Shown here: positions 25,371-33,893 of the stretch, piece after piece
Layout: the number at the start of each line of letters is the position of its first letter
How positions within the stretch are numbered: position 1 is the stretch's first letter
Assembly: GCF_014695385.1 (NCBI RefSeq)
Contig: NZ_JACJOD010000034.1
Span: 1-64,000 of the forward strand
Length of the DNA: 64,000 bases
Reading direction: 5' to 3'
DNA from: Trichocoleus sp. FACHB-46
GTDB taxonomy: Bacteria > Cyanobacteriota > Cyanobacteriia > FACHB-46
Notes under the pieces: generated by a model
Told to the model about the DNA's origin: nothing
The model's input: the letters and a program-made list of their open reading frames with translations, nothing else
Databases searched by the model: none
Program-made: the position numbers and the translations under genes

Positions 25371-26060
25371 TTAACGAGGAGCCGCAGGCGTAGAAGACTG
25401 TTGCTCGCCTCCAGCCCGTGGGAACTGGGCATCCACAAACCCGAGTTCAAACAGTTGCTGGTAAGCTTTTTTGCCCAGGTCACGAGTTGGCTGTTGACTG
25501 CGAATGATCTGTACCAAGAGAGGGACTGCCAATTCGGGTTGATTTTGAGCACGATGCACTAAAGCCAACTGGTAAGTAGCTTGATCCCTTAGCTGAGCTG
25601 CATCTAGAGCTTTACGGCGTTGGCTATCAGCTACACGGTTGTCAATACCAGAGAAGCTCGAAGCTAAGTCTTGATAGAAATTGGAAAGCTGGTTGTAAAC
25701 TTGGCGGGCTTCTTGCAATTTCTGAGTCGCCAGAGAATAGTTTTGAGCTGAAACAGCATTACTAGCTTCATCCATTAAACGCTGGCCACCGGGTAGGCTC
25801 AGCACGCCAGAAGATTGGCTTAAGGGACGTATATTATTGGGGTCATTGGGGTCAAGCGGTTGAGCCTGGCCACCCGATGGGGGGAGAGAAGGAACCTGAG
25901 CCTGAGCAGCCAGCGGACGTAGCAGCGTGAAAGCTACGGCAAGTTGCAGAGAAACTAAGCCTGTCAAGCGAAGGAAGCGAACAGAGCCAGAGGAGATCAT
26001 GGAGTAACTTTGCGAATTTGCAACAAACAGGACAGATTCAAACTTCGGGTATCTTACCAT
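25371..26060 (-). CDS. Predicted exported protein with helical repeats
   Basis: A protein of up to 229 residues. An internal ATG at 26000 (MISSGSVRFLRLTG) begins a typical signal peptide ending near LAAQAQ, so the mature protein would start with a Pro/Gln-rich linker (SLPPSGGQAQPLDPNDPN). The frame extends upstream to ATG 26060, which has a better ribosome-binding site (GAGGA) but adds 20 residues before the signal. The mature part is helical, TPR-like (LMDEASNAVSAQNYSLATQKLQEAR; RDQATYQLALVHRAQNQPELAVPLL). Function is unknown; a periplasmic or thylakoid-lumen location is inferred. Confidence 0.7.
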   Translation of the reverse strand: MVRYPKFESVLFVANSQSYSMISSGSVRFLRLTGLVSLQLAVAFTLLRPLAAQAQVPSLPPSGGQAQPLDPNDPNNIRPLSQSSGVLSLPGGQRLMDEASNAVSAQNYSLATQKLQEARQVYNQLSNFYQDLASSFSGIDNRVADSQRRKALDAAQLRDQATYQLALVHRAQNQPELAVPLLVQIIRSQQPTRDLGKKAYQQLFELGFVDAQFPRAGGEQQSSTPAAPR

Positions 26061-26402
26061 TGGCGGTCCTCGGTAGGTTTAAGTAACTACCAAAGCCTCT
26101 GCCAAGCTGAACAAGCGCCTGTAAAGGTTTCAGCACAGCTCAGCAGAAATACCACTGTTAAGCACGCACCCAACTTTTACTGACTCGCAATTGTTGGAGT
26201 TAGCATTAATTCGGTGCCCAGTGGATTGGAAAAAATACTCCCAAGTTTGAGTAAAGGAGACTATGATTTTTGGGCTTGAGTTCCCTAGCCCAGCAGAGGT
26301 ACGGTTTTTGGGAAAGATGAAATCACCCCTTTGAAGTAAGGAGATATGGCTGAATCTATGCCCTAATTTTGGTTAGCAAGTGCAGCTCAAGGAGCCAGTC
26401 TC
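26061..26402. promoter_or_regulatory. Divergent region with two mini-ORFs before the protease
   Basis: This 342-bp region lies between the exported protein (minus) and the protease (plus). It contains two very short frames, each with a strong ribosome-binding site: 26263-26334 (23 codons, after AAAGGAGACT) and 26346-26366 (6 codons, after TAAGGAGAT). The protease ATG at 26403 has its own AAGGAG. The mini-ORFs could be a translated leader. Confidence 0.4.
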
Positions 26403-28517
26403 ATGACCCATGATGCAAACCGACCCAGTGCTTCTAACTCAACTCCAGGTTCGGGAGTGCCTGAGAGTAGTACCGGGATTATTTTGCAGCGCGGGGGCGA
26501 AGAGTTGCTGCTAGAGAAGGTGAGCGATCGCTTCACGGTTCATCCCTCGTCGCCAGAGGCGGTGCAGCACTTAGCGCAGCAAATTCCCGCCGAGCTACAT
26601 CGGAACGTGCCTCCTGCTCAGTCAGCCGAATTTATTGTTGACCCATCCCAGCGGGACCAGGTGATGCAAACGGTGCGATCGAGCAGTGGCGTGGACTTTG
26701 CCAGCCATGTGTACCGAGTTAAAAATAACCCTGGTTCGCTGATTTACCTGACAGATAAACTCACAATTCAATTTGCGGCTCAGGTTAATCTAGCAACTAG
26801 GAACGCGATCGCCACAGAACTAGGTTTGCAAGAAGTGCAGCCTGTTGTGGGAATCCCCAATACGTTTGTGTTTCAAGTCACCGCTCAAGCTGCAGCCAAT
26901 CCAGTCAAGATCGCCAATCAGCTAACTCGGCGATCGGAGGTATTGATGGCTGAACCAAATATTGTCGTCAGAACCCAGGCCCACTACCGCCCCAGCGACC
27001 CGCTATATCCAAAACAGTGGTACCTCAACCACAATGGTGGCCCTGACTTGGCCTCAGGTTCCCATATTTCGGCTGAAAAAGCTTGGGACATCACTAGAGG
27101 GAGCCGTTCCATTGTGGTGGCAGTAGCAGATGACTCTTTTGATCTAAACCATCCTGACTTTCAAGGTCAAGGCAAGATTGTCGCCCCTAGAGATTTGAGA
27201 GATCAAGACTTTTTACCCCTCCCAGACGATACAGAAGCTAGCCACGGTACTGCTTGTGCAGGCGTAGCTGTAGCAGAGGAAACGGGTAGTGGCATTGTTG
27301 GCGTGGCTCCTGGATGCGCCTTAATGCCCATCCGCACCACAGGCTTTCTAGACGATGAAACGATCGAACAAATCTTTGACTGGGCTGTGGTCAATGGTGC
27401 AGCGGTAATTTCTTGTAGTTGGGGGCCAAGCGCTGTTTACTTTCCGCTGTCCCTGCGGCAGAGCGCTGCCCTCACTAGAGCTGCTAAAGATGGTCGCAAT
27501 GGCAAAGGTTGTGTAATTGTTTTTGCTTCTGGCAACGCCAATCGTCCGGTCAATGGCGCGATCAACGAACAAGGCTGGCCCAACAGTGTGCTACGCGGAC
27601 CCACGACTTGGCTGACTGGATTTGCAGTTCATCCCGATGTGATGGCGGTTTCGGCCTCTACCAGCTTGAACAAGAAAGCTGCCTATAGTAACTGGGGCAC
27701 CAATATATCAGTTTGTGCACCGAGCAATAACGCTCCGCCCGGAATGTGGCTGCAAGAAACCGGGTTTGTCAGTACACCTCCAGAAGTTCGGGTGTTTCTA
27801 CCAGGACAAAGCGTTTTCACAGCTGATCAACTCGGAGCCGCAGGCTATGACCCCGGAGACTTTACCGGAGATTTTGGTGGTACTTCCAGCGCTTGCCCCA
27901 CCGTGGCAGGCGTGGCGGCTCTGGTTCTCTCGGCCAACCCTGATCTTACGGCGCAGGAAGTACGTCAAATTCTGCAACAAACCGCAGACAAAATTGTTGA
28001 CCCTGACCCCGATCCGCAATTTGGGTTTCGTAAAGGCACCTACGAAGCAAATGGCCGTTCGGAATGGTTCGGTTTTGGTAAAGTGAATGCGTTTAAAGCG
28101 GTTCAAGCAGCTCAGCGACAAATGGCTGCACCTTTAAGTAGCTCTCAGCAAGTTCAAGGGCGCAATGATAGCAGCGTGGCAATCCCAGATAACGATTTCA
28201 ACGGCATCAAAAGCGCGATTCAAATTAACGACCCCAGCTTAGTGCGGGATATTCAAGTCACCGTCAATCTAGAGCACAGTTTCTTGGGTGATTTGGAAAT
28301 TAGCGTGATTGCACCTAAAGGCCAAACAGTGTTGTTGCAAGGCCGCACGCTGGGTCGCCGGACGCAGTTGCAAAGCAACTATTCTCTGCAAAATACACCC
28401 CTACTGCGTAAATTGCTGAATCAGTCTGCCGCCGGACGCTGGCAACTGTGGGTTATCGATCGCGCGGCAATGGATACAGGCACACTCAAAAACTGGCGAC
28501 TAACCCTCGGTATTTGA
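26403..28517 (+). CDS. Subtilisin-like (S8) serine protease with P domain, PrcA-like
   Basis: A 704-residue protease. An N-terminal region of about 200 residues (propeptide-like, no signal peptide) precedes the catalytic domain (about 225-555). The triad is visible: Asp in VADDSFDLNHPDF (about 242), His in SHGTACAG (about 280) and Ser in GGTSSACPTVAG (about 494). The C-terminal 120 residues (PDNDFNGIKSAIQI to TLKNWRLTLGI) are a proprotein-convertase P domain. The layout matches the calcium-dependent protease PrcA of Nostoc/Anabaena. The last 18 bases overlap the end of the convergent acyltransferase gene. Confidence 0.92.
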   Translation: MTHDANRPSASNSTPGSGVPESSTGIILQRGGEELLLEKVSDRFTVHPSSPEAVQHLAQQIPAELHRNVPPAQSAEFIVDPSQRDQVMQTVRSSSGVDFASHVYRVKNNPGSLIYLTDKLTIQFAAQVNLATRNAIATELGLQEVQPVVGIPNTFVFQVTAQAAANPVKIANQLTRRSEVLMAEPNIVVRTQAHYRPSDPLYPKQWYLNHNGGPDLASGSHISAEKAWDITRGSRSIVVAVADDSFDLNHPDFQGQGKIVAPRDLRDQDFLPLPDDTEASHGTACAGVAVAEETGSGIVGVAPGCALMPIRTTGFLDDETIEQIFDWAVVNGAAVISCSWGPSAVYFPLSLRQSAALTRAAKDGRNGKGCVIVFASGNANRPVNGAINEQGWPNSVLRGPTTWLTGFAVHPDVMAVSASTSLNKKAAYSNWGTNISVCAPSNNAPPGMWLQETGFVSTPPEVRVFLPGQSVFTADQLGAAGYDPGDFTGDFGGTSSACPTVAGVAALVLSANPDLTAQEVRQILQQTADKIVDPDPDPQFGFRKGTYEANGRSEWFGFGKVNAFKAVQAAQRQMAAPLSSSQQVQGRNDSSVAIPDNDFNGIKSAIQINDPSLVRDIQVTVNLEHSFLGDLEISVIAPKGQTVLLQGRTLGRRTQLQSNYSLQNTPLLRKLLNQSAAGRWQLWVIDRAAMDTGTLKNWRLTLGI

Positions 28518-29336
28518 TTCCGCTGGCGCGATCGCGGGCCAAGGATGAGCCGCCAACAAATTGCTGGTTAGCTCTTGCAGCGATGATTCTAGGTCAGCTG
28601 TCAAGCGCTTAGCACTCACTTTAGGTTGTTCTAAATCATAATTGGCAGCTTTTAGCGGCTCGCCAATACGAATTGCTACCTGAGAACGCCATCCGGGCAC
28701 AGCCTGGCTGTAGTGCAAACTAATCGGCACAATCTTGACTCCCAAACCCGGTTGATTGGCTTCTGCTTGTAGCGCTAAGCGGGCCAATCCGGGCTTCAGA
28801 GAATGCACCTGGCGATCGCGAAAAATCCCTCCCTCTGGGAAGATTACCAAAGATTCGCGGTTTTCTAGTAACTCCACCCCATGCCGCAAGCTAGCGATCG
28901 CCGGACGCTTTGGGTCAATCGGAAACCCGCCTAAGCGCCGGATAAACCACCCTTGCAGTCCCTTTACCTCATCCGCCGACACCATGAATCTTAAATCGTG
29001 CCCCGTAATGTCGCGACCCGCCGCATAAGGCACGAGCAACGCATCCCAGCGCGAACGATGAGTCGGCGCTAGAATCACTGGCCCATCCGTCGGCAAATTC
29101 TCCTGACCGCTGACCTCAATCCGCCCAAAGTAAGTAGGCAAAACCACATGACGACCCAGCGGATAGACCCAAGGCATGAGCCACGGGGAAAAGCGAGAAA
29201 TACCCGTTGCAGGTTTCTTGGGTGGAGAAGAACTTGCGTGAGTGGTTATCTCCATGTCCTGTTTTGGTGCTGGAGGAGTATCGCTAGAGTCACGGCCAAA
29301 AGAGTTAAGCGAAATCATGGAGTCGAACGAGATCAT
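28500..29336 (-). CDS. Lysophospholipid acyltransferase family protein (PlsC-like)
   Basis: A protein of about 278 residues of the 1-acyl-glycerol-3-phosphate acyltransferase family, which attaches a fatty acid to a lysolipid. The catalytic motif is HRSRWD (H-x4-D), with the second block FPEGGIFRDR (substrate binding) and the later IVPISLHYS. The frame extends to a TTG at 29363; ATG 29336, ATG 29318 or a further internal ATG are possible starts, so the N-terminal 40 residues, which are Ser/Pro-rich, are uncertain. A hydrophobic patch (WLMPWVYPLGRHVVLPTYF) could anchor it to the membrane. Three glycerolipid steps need such enzymes, so the substrate is not fixed. Confidence 0.87.
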   Translation of the reverse strand: MISFDSMISLNSFGRDSSDTPPAPKQDMEITTHASSSPPKKPATGISRFSPWLMPWVYPLGRHVVLPTYFGRIEVSGQENLPTDGPVILAPTHRSRWDALLVPYAAGRDITGHDLRFMVSADEVKGLQGWFIRRLGGFPIDPKRPAIASLRHGVELLENRESLVIFPEGGIFRDRQVHSLKPGLARLALQAEANQPGLGVKIVPISLHYSQAVPGWRSQVAIRIGEPLKAANYDLEQPKVSAKRLTADLESSLQELTSNLLAAHPWPAIAPAESNTEG

Positions 29337-29449
29337 AGTGACAGCGGGAGACGAGAAACGCAAGAATCAAGCCGGATAATGCCTGCTTGAACCTAACGTA
29401 AAGGCTTTTATTTGAGTTGTCTTCTGCCACAAGGACACTTCCGTCGCTG

Positions 29450-29974
29450 TCATGAGGTAGAAGCCGAGTTAGGTGAGTGCCGCGATCGCCGCCGTTCGGC
29501 AAACCAATCCTGTAACTGCGTCCTACAAGGCGTTTCCAGAATCCCACCTAAAACCCTGAGCTGGTGAAACGAACAAGTGCTATCCGGTAAATTCATCACT
29601 GTCCGCACCGCACCAGTTTTCGGGTCGTCCGCCCCGTACACCAACAACCCCAACCGCGCCTGCACAATCGCCCCCGCACACATCGGGCAAGGCTCAAGCG
29701 TCACATAAAGCGTGCATTCATTCAAACGCCAGTTTTGTAACACCTGCCCCGCCGCCCGCAAAGCCAAAACCTCCGCATGAGCCGTTGGGTCGCGATCGCG
29801 CTCCCGCCGATTTTCTCCCTCAGCGATCAACTCTCCATCTGGCCCCACAATCACCGCTCCCACAGGCACCTCCCCTGCCGCACCCGCCGCTTCAGCCAGC
29901 TCCAGCGATCGAGCCATCCAGCGATGGTGCACTAGGTATTTGGGGTGAGAAAGAACAGGAGGGGGAAGTTGCAA
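29450..29974 (-). CDS. tadA: tRNA adenosine(34) deaminase
   Basis: A 174-residue deaminase that converts A34 to inosine in tRNA-Arg(ACG). Zinc-ligand motifs are HAEV (about 66-69, with catalytic Glu68) and PCPMC (about 94-98). The VPVGAVIV and GADDPKTGAV segments fit TadA rather than cytosine or riboflavin deaminases. The first 15 residues form a short extension that may not be translated (an internal ATG, MARSLELAE, exists at residue 20). The Arg/Ser-rich tail is non-conserved. A 69-bp double-hairpin repeat lies upstream. Confidence 0.95.
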   Translation of the reverse strand: MQLPPPVLSHPKYLVHHRWMARSLELAEAAGAAGEVPVGAVIVGPDGELIAEGENRRERDRDPTAHAEVLALRAAGQVLQNWRLNECTLYVTLEPCPMCAGAIVQARLGLLVYGADDPKTGAVRTVMNLPDSTCSFHQLRVLGGILETPCRTQLQDWFAERRRSRHSPNSASTS

Positions 29975-30071
29975 GGATGAAGGATGAAAGGGAAGGAAGT
30001 CAAAAGTCAGAAGCTAGGAGATTGAGGCAATAAAAACAAAAGGCTCGAAACGCCTAAAGATCAACTCGTTT

Positions 30072-30140
30072 GGAGGGGGTCTGGGGGACGCAACCGTCCC
30101 TCAGCGGGGGTTTGGGGGCGAGTGCCCCCAAGGCTCGGAT
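30072..30140 (+). repeat. 69-bp double-hairpin repeat, copy 1
   Basis: The element contains two stem-loops: GGGACG/CGTCCC with loop CAAC, and TTGGGGGC/GCCCCCAA with loop GAGT. A reverse-complement copy at 33792-33860 matches at 66 of 69 positions by direct reading. It sits between tadA and grxC, outside coding sequence, and could also end transcripts. It resembles a REP-like or miniature palindromic element; no transposase is present. Confidence 0.92.
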
Positions 30141-30147
30141 TAAGCTA

Positions 30148-30468
30148 TCAAATTTCAAGAGCAGACTGCATCAAAAGCGAGTCTAACTGTCCCTGGCGAT
30201 CCAACGCATACAGATCATCACAGCCACCGACATGCTCATTATTAATAAAAATCTGCGGCACCGTCCGGCGACCATTCGCCCGCTCCCCCATCTTGACTCT
30301 AGCCGCCCCATCCCCATCAATCTTGTACTCCGTAAACTTCACCCCTTTCCACTGCAACAACACCTTCGCCCGAATGCAGTAAGGACAAGTTTGCCAAGTG
30401 TAAATCTCCACATGAGCCTTTACCTGCTCAGGGTGCCGACCGAAAAACCGATTGAGAAATTCGAGCAT
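30148..30468 (-). CDS. grxC: Glutaredoxin 3 (dithiol)
   Basis: A 106-residue dithiol glutaredoxin with the CPYC active site (residues 28-31 in WQTCPYCIRAK), the TVPQIF cis-proline segment and the GGCDDLYAL glutathione-binding end. It reduces disulfides and glutathione mixed disulfides using glutathione. An N-terminal extension of about 17 residues (MLEFLNRFFGRHPEQVK) precedes the fold. It probably shares a transcript with the small membrane protein 79 bases upstream on the same strand. Confidence 0.96.
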   Translation of the reverse strand: MLEFLNRFFGRHPEQVKAHVEIYTWQTCPYCIRAKVLLQWKGVKFTEYKIDGDGAARVKMGERANGRRTVPQIFINNEHVGGCDDLYALDRQGQLDSLLMQSALEI

Positions 30469-30547
30469 GTTTTCTCAGAATTGCACTGCTATCTTAAGCA
30501 TACTATTCGCACCCTCAGCCAAATAGAACCAATCCATCGCTCCAACC

Positions 30548-30799
30548 TCAATGCAGCGGGAACGGAAAAACTACTAAAAGACTAAAACCCGCGATCGCCA
30601 GCCCCAGAGAAACCGCCGTTAATTTCACACGATTCTGCCAGTCTGGTATCCCTGGCGATCGCTCCCCATCAGGTTTGGAAGCCTTACTACCTGATCGAGG
30701 CACCAGCCACAACAACAGACTCCCCAACGTCATCAAGCTACCCAGAATTGCCAAACTGCCACCGACCCAAGCCACCAGGAACCAAGCCATTTGATTCAT
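30548..30799 (-). CDS. Small two-helix membrane protein
   Basis: An 83-residue protein with two predicted membrane helices (about 5-34 and 60-80) joined by a charged, Ser/Pro-rich loop. A GGAG sequence lies about 8 bases before ATG 30799. No domain is recognisable. It is co-directional with grxC. The even hydrophobic pattern and ribosome-binding site make it a plausible real gene, but the family is unknown to me. Confidence 0.55.
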   Translation of the reverse strand: MNQMAWFLVAWVGGSLAILGSLMTLGSLLLWLVPRSGSKASKPDGERSPGIPDWQNRVKLTAVSLGLAIAGFSLLVVFPFPLH

Positions 30800-31109
30800 C
30801 GTGATGCTCCGAACTCAAAAAACTTCCCAGCGATCGCCAGATAGAGATAAAGCCAGCTCTAGCCCACCGCTTCAAAAATAGCTGAATCACGCTTGGAGCC
30901 AAGCGCCTGTCTCCACTGTAGCCTTGCTCAATCTGGGTTACTGGAAGCAATTTGTAACGAATTCCTTAAGTTCTGACACACCCAAACTGCCACTCTTGCC
31001 GCTCAACCCAAAATCTTTCTGTCAAGGGTATACCCGCACTTTGGTAGGATTGAGAACTGAAATTGCCAGTTAAAACGACGCAAAATCAGCCGTTTGGAGG
31101 AAACACCTC
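30800..31109. promoter_or_regulatory. Divergent upstream region of glpX
   Basis: A 310-bp region between the small membrane protein and glpX without convincing ORFs. It holds the promoter of glpX, whose GTG start is preceded by a strong TTTGGAGGAAA ribosome-binding site at 31093-31103. No -10/-35 pair could be assigned with confidence. Confidence 0.4.
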
Positions 31110-32153
31110 GTGGAAAACACGCTCGGTCTTGAGATTATTGAAGTAGTAGAGCAGGCCGCGATCGCCTCTGCTCGCTGGATGGGCAAGGGCGAAAAGAACA
31201 TCGCTGACCAAGTTGCTGTAGAAGCAATGCGGGAACGGATGAACAAAATTTACATGCGAGGCCGTATCGTGATCGGGGAAGGGGAGCGCGATGACGCCCC
31301 CATGCTCTACATCGGGGAAGAAGTGGGAATTTGCACCCGCGAGGATGCTAAAGAATACTGCAACCCAGACGAGCTGCTCGAAATTGACATTGCGGTTGAC
31401 CCGTGCGAAGGCACCAACCTCGTCGCCTATGGTCAAAATGGCTCTATGGCCGTGCTGGCTATTTCTGAAAAAGGTGGTTTGTTCGCAGCGCCCGACTTCT
31501 ACATGAAGAAGTTGGCAGCTCCGGCGGCAGCCAAGGGCAAAGTGGACATTCGCAAGTCTGCGACCGAAAACCTCAAGATTCTATCCGAGTGCTTAAACCG
31601 CTCTGTGGAAGAACTAGTGGTTGTCGTCATGGATCGTCCTCGGCACAAGGAATTGATCCAAGAAATCCGCCAAGCTGGAGCTAGAGTTCGCCTGATCAGC
31701 GACGGTGACGTGTCTGCTGCCATTTGTTGTGCTTTCGCTGGCACCAACATCCACGCTCTGATGGGCGTTGGCGCAGCTCCTGAAGGTGTGATCTCCGCTG
31801 CTGCAATGCGTTGCTTGGGTGGCCACTTCCAAGGCCAATTAATCTACGACCCCGCAGATGTCAACACTCCCGAAAGCAGCAACTGGAACCGGGAAGCCAA
31901 CATCGCTCGTTTGAAAGAAATGGGCGTTGATGACCCCGATCGCATCTACAACGACGATGAGCTAGCGTCTGGTGAAACCGTCCTGTTTGCCGCTTGCGGT
32001 ATCACTCCTGGCACCTTGATGGAAGGCGTGCGCTTCTTTAGCGGTGGCGCTCGGACTCAATCTCTGGTCATTTCCAACCAGTCCAAAACGGCTCGCTTTG
32101 TGGACACGATTCACCTGCTCGACGGACAAAGCAAATCCCTGCAATTGCGTTAA
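31110..32153 (+). CDS. glpX: Class II fructose-1,6-/sedoheptulose-1,7-bisphosphatase
   Basis: A 347-residue GlpX-type bisphosphatase, the bifunctional F/SBPase that serves the Calvin cycle in cyanobacteria. Characteristic segments are [38 protein letters not shown] (metal-binding Asp/Glu), DVDPCEGTN-type motif ([14 protein letters not shown], catalytic metal site) and [14 protein letters not shown]. The length matches the family. The GTG start at 31110 is set by the strong TTTGGAGGAAA sequence just upstream. Two hairpins follow the gene, the second a proper terminator. Confidence 0.97.
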   Translation: MENTLGLEIIEVVEQAAIASARWMGKGEKNIADQVAVEAMRERMNKIYMRGRIVIGEGERDDAPMLYIGEEVGICTREDAKEYCNPDELLEIDIAVDPCEGTNLVAYGQNGSMAVLAISEKGGLFAAPDFYMKKLAAPAAAKGKVDIRKSATENLKILSECLNRSVEELVVVVMDRPRHKELIQEIRQAGARVRLISDGDVSAAICCAFAGTNIHALMGVGAAPEGVISAAAMRCLGGHFQGQLIYDPADVNTPESSNWNREANIARLKEMGVDDPDRIYNDDELASGETVLFAACGITPGTLMEGVRFFSGGARTQSLVISNQSKTARFVDTIHLLDGQSKSLQLR

Positions 32154-32494
32154 TTTGCAGTTTCTTAATTGCTAACGGCAGGATTTCAGACAGGGGTATG
32201 GCAATGCTATGCCCCTGCTGAACTTTAAGCCTGAAACAGCATTAACCCTGGAGAAGTGCCACACTAAAGGTAGAAGCGATCGCTGACGTAGATCGCTTTT
32301 TCATGCCTATCACTTTGGGTCTCCAGCTAGATGAACTTTTCCTAACTTGCCTACTTTAGGTACTCCTTTAGTTTTAATTTAGATTTCTAAAGATCCATTG
32401 ATTGAGACTGCTAGACGCCTGCTGGTTATCAAAAACGTTTTTTACATCAATCGCTCCGTCTGGCTTGGAAGACGACAACTCTTAGGGAGGGAAG
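32154..32494 (+). other. Region between glpX and hemA with two hairpins
   Basis: The 341-bp gap contains a strong 12-bp hairpin at 32191-32217 (CAGGGGTATGGC/GCTATGCCCCTG, loop AAT) without T run, then the terminator at 32274. The remainder, AT-rich, presumably carries the hemA promoter. No ORF longer than about 18 codons is present. Confidence 0.5.
32274..32301 (+). terminator. Rho-independent terminator of glpX
   Basis: AAGCGATC pairs with GATCGCTT around a 9-base loop and is followed by a T run. It overlaps a HIP1-like GCGATCGC motif. Confidence 0.7.
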
Positions 32495-33790
32495 ATGAAT
32501 ATTGCCGTTGTGGGCCTGAGCCACAAGACAGCCCCCGTTGAAGTGCGCGAAAAGCTTAGTATTCCAGAACATCAACATGAGGCGGCGATCGCTCACTTGC
32601 AGAGCTACAGCCACATTGAGGAAGCTGCCATCCTCAGTACCTGTAACCGCCTAGAAATTTACATTGTCACCACCGAGTCGGAGCACGGCGTGCGGGAAGT
32701 GACGCAATTCTTGTCTGAGCACAGCAAGTTACCCATTCCGGCGCTACGGCCTCACCTATTTGTGCTGTTACACCAAGATGCAGTCATGCACTTGATGCGG
32801 GTGGCTGCGGGTCTGGATAGCTTGGTTTTGGGCGAAGGGCAAATTTTGGCCCAAGTAAAGCACACTCACAAGCTGGGCCAGCAATACAAAGGCGTAGGCC
32901 GCATTCTCAATCAACTGTTTAAGCAAGCGATCTCGGCGGGTAAGCGCGTTCGCACAGAAACCAGCATTGGTACTGGAGCTGTTTCGATCAGTTCAGCTGC
33001 GGTGGAGCTAGCCCAAATTAAGGTGCCCAACCTCGCTGCTTGTCGAGTTGCCATTATTGGGGCAGGCAAAATGGCGCGACTGCTGGTGCAGCACTTAATC
33101 TCCAAGGGAGCAGTGCAAATTTGTATTCTCAATCGTTCTTTGGAGCGGGCAGAGGAACTAGCCAGCCAGTTTACAGAGACGCAACTCAAGCTCTGCTTGC
33201 TGTCTGAGTTGTCGGAAGTGCTGACCTGTTCAGATTTGGTATTTACCAGTACCGCTTCGACTCAACCGATTTTGGATCGCGCCAAGCTAGAAAACTGCTT
33301 GGAGCCAACTCAACCTTTGATGCTGATCGACATTTCCGTGCCCCGGAACGTCGATGCGGATGTCAATGACTTGGAATGTGTCCAGGTGTTCAACGTTGAT
33401 GACCTGAAAGCAGTAGTAGCGCAAAACCAAGAAAGCCGTCGGCAAATGGCAATGGAGGCGGAAGCCCTACTAGAAGACGAGCTAGATGCCTTTGATGTTT
33501 GGTGGCGATCGCTAGAAACCGTCACGACCATTAGCTGCTTGCGGGAAAAAATTGAAACCATTCGCGAGCAAGAGCTAGAAAAGGCGTTGTCTCGCTTAGG
33601 TAGCGAGTTTGCGGAGAAGCACCAGGAAATTATTGAGGCGTTGACTAGAGGGATTGTAAACAAGATTTTGCATGACCCGATGGTACAACTCCGGGCGCAG
33701 CAGGATATTGAGGCGCGGCGGCGAGCGATGCAGTCGCTGGAGATGCTGTTTAACCTCAATCCAGAGGCGCGATCGGGGGAGGCAATTTAG
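32495..33790 (+). CDS. hemA: Glutamyl-tRNA reductase
   Basis: A 431-residue enzyme reducing glutamyl-tRNA to glutamate-1-semialdehyde, the first committed step of haem, chlorophyll and bilin synthesis. The N-terminal catalytic domain has [15 protein letters not shown] and STCNRLEIY (catalytic cysteine, about 50); the NADPH-binding domain has [12 protein letters not shown] (about 186-197); a C-terminal dimerisation helix ends the protein. GGGAGGGAAG directly before ATG 32495 is a strong ribosome-binding site. It makes precursor for the bilin product of pcyA in this window. The double-hairpin repeat lies right after its stop. Confidence 0.97.
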   Translation: MNIAVVGLSHKTAPVEVREKLSIPEHQHEAAIAHLQSYSHIEEAAILSTCNRLEIYIVTTESEHGVREVTQFLSEHSKLPIPALRPHLFVLLHQDAVMHLMRVAAGLDSLVLGEGQILAQVKHTHKLGQQYKGVGRILNQLFKQAISAGKRVRTETSIGTGAVSISSAAVELAQIKVPNLAACRVAIIGAGKMARLLVQHLISKGAVQICILNRSLERAEELASQFTETQLKLCLLSELSEVLTCSDLVFTSTASTQPILDRAKLENCLEPTQPLMLIDISVPRNVDADVNDLECVQVFNVDDLKAVVAQNQESRRQMAMEAEALLEDELDAFDVWWRSLETVTTISCLREKIETIREQELEKALSRLGSEFAEKHQEIIEALTRGIVNKILHDPMVQLRAQQDIEARRRAMQSLEMLFNLNPEARSGEAI

Positions 33791-33791
33791 C

Positions 33792-33860
33792 ATCCGAACC
33801 TTGGGGGCACTCGCCCCCAACCCCCCGCTGAGGGACGGCTGCGTCCCCCAGACCCCCTCC
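33792..33860 (-). repeat. 69-bp double-hairpin repeat, copy 2 (inverted)
   Basis: This is the reverse complement of the element at 30072-30140, differing at three positions and keeping both stems (CTTGGGGGC/GCCCCCAA and GGGACG/CGTCCC). It starts right after the hemA stop codon and lies 34 bases before the UPF0182 gene, so it may also act as a transcription or mRNA-stability element. Confidence 0.92.
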
Positions 33861-33893
33861 AGAAGTGGGGTTATTTTTTTGGGGTGAAGGCTG

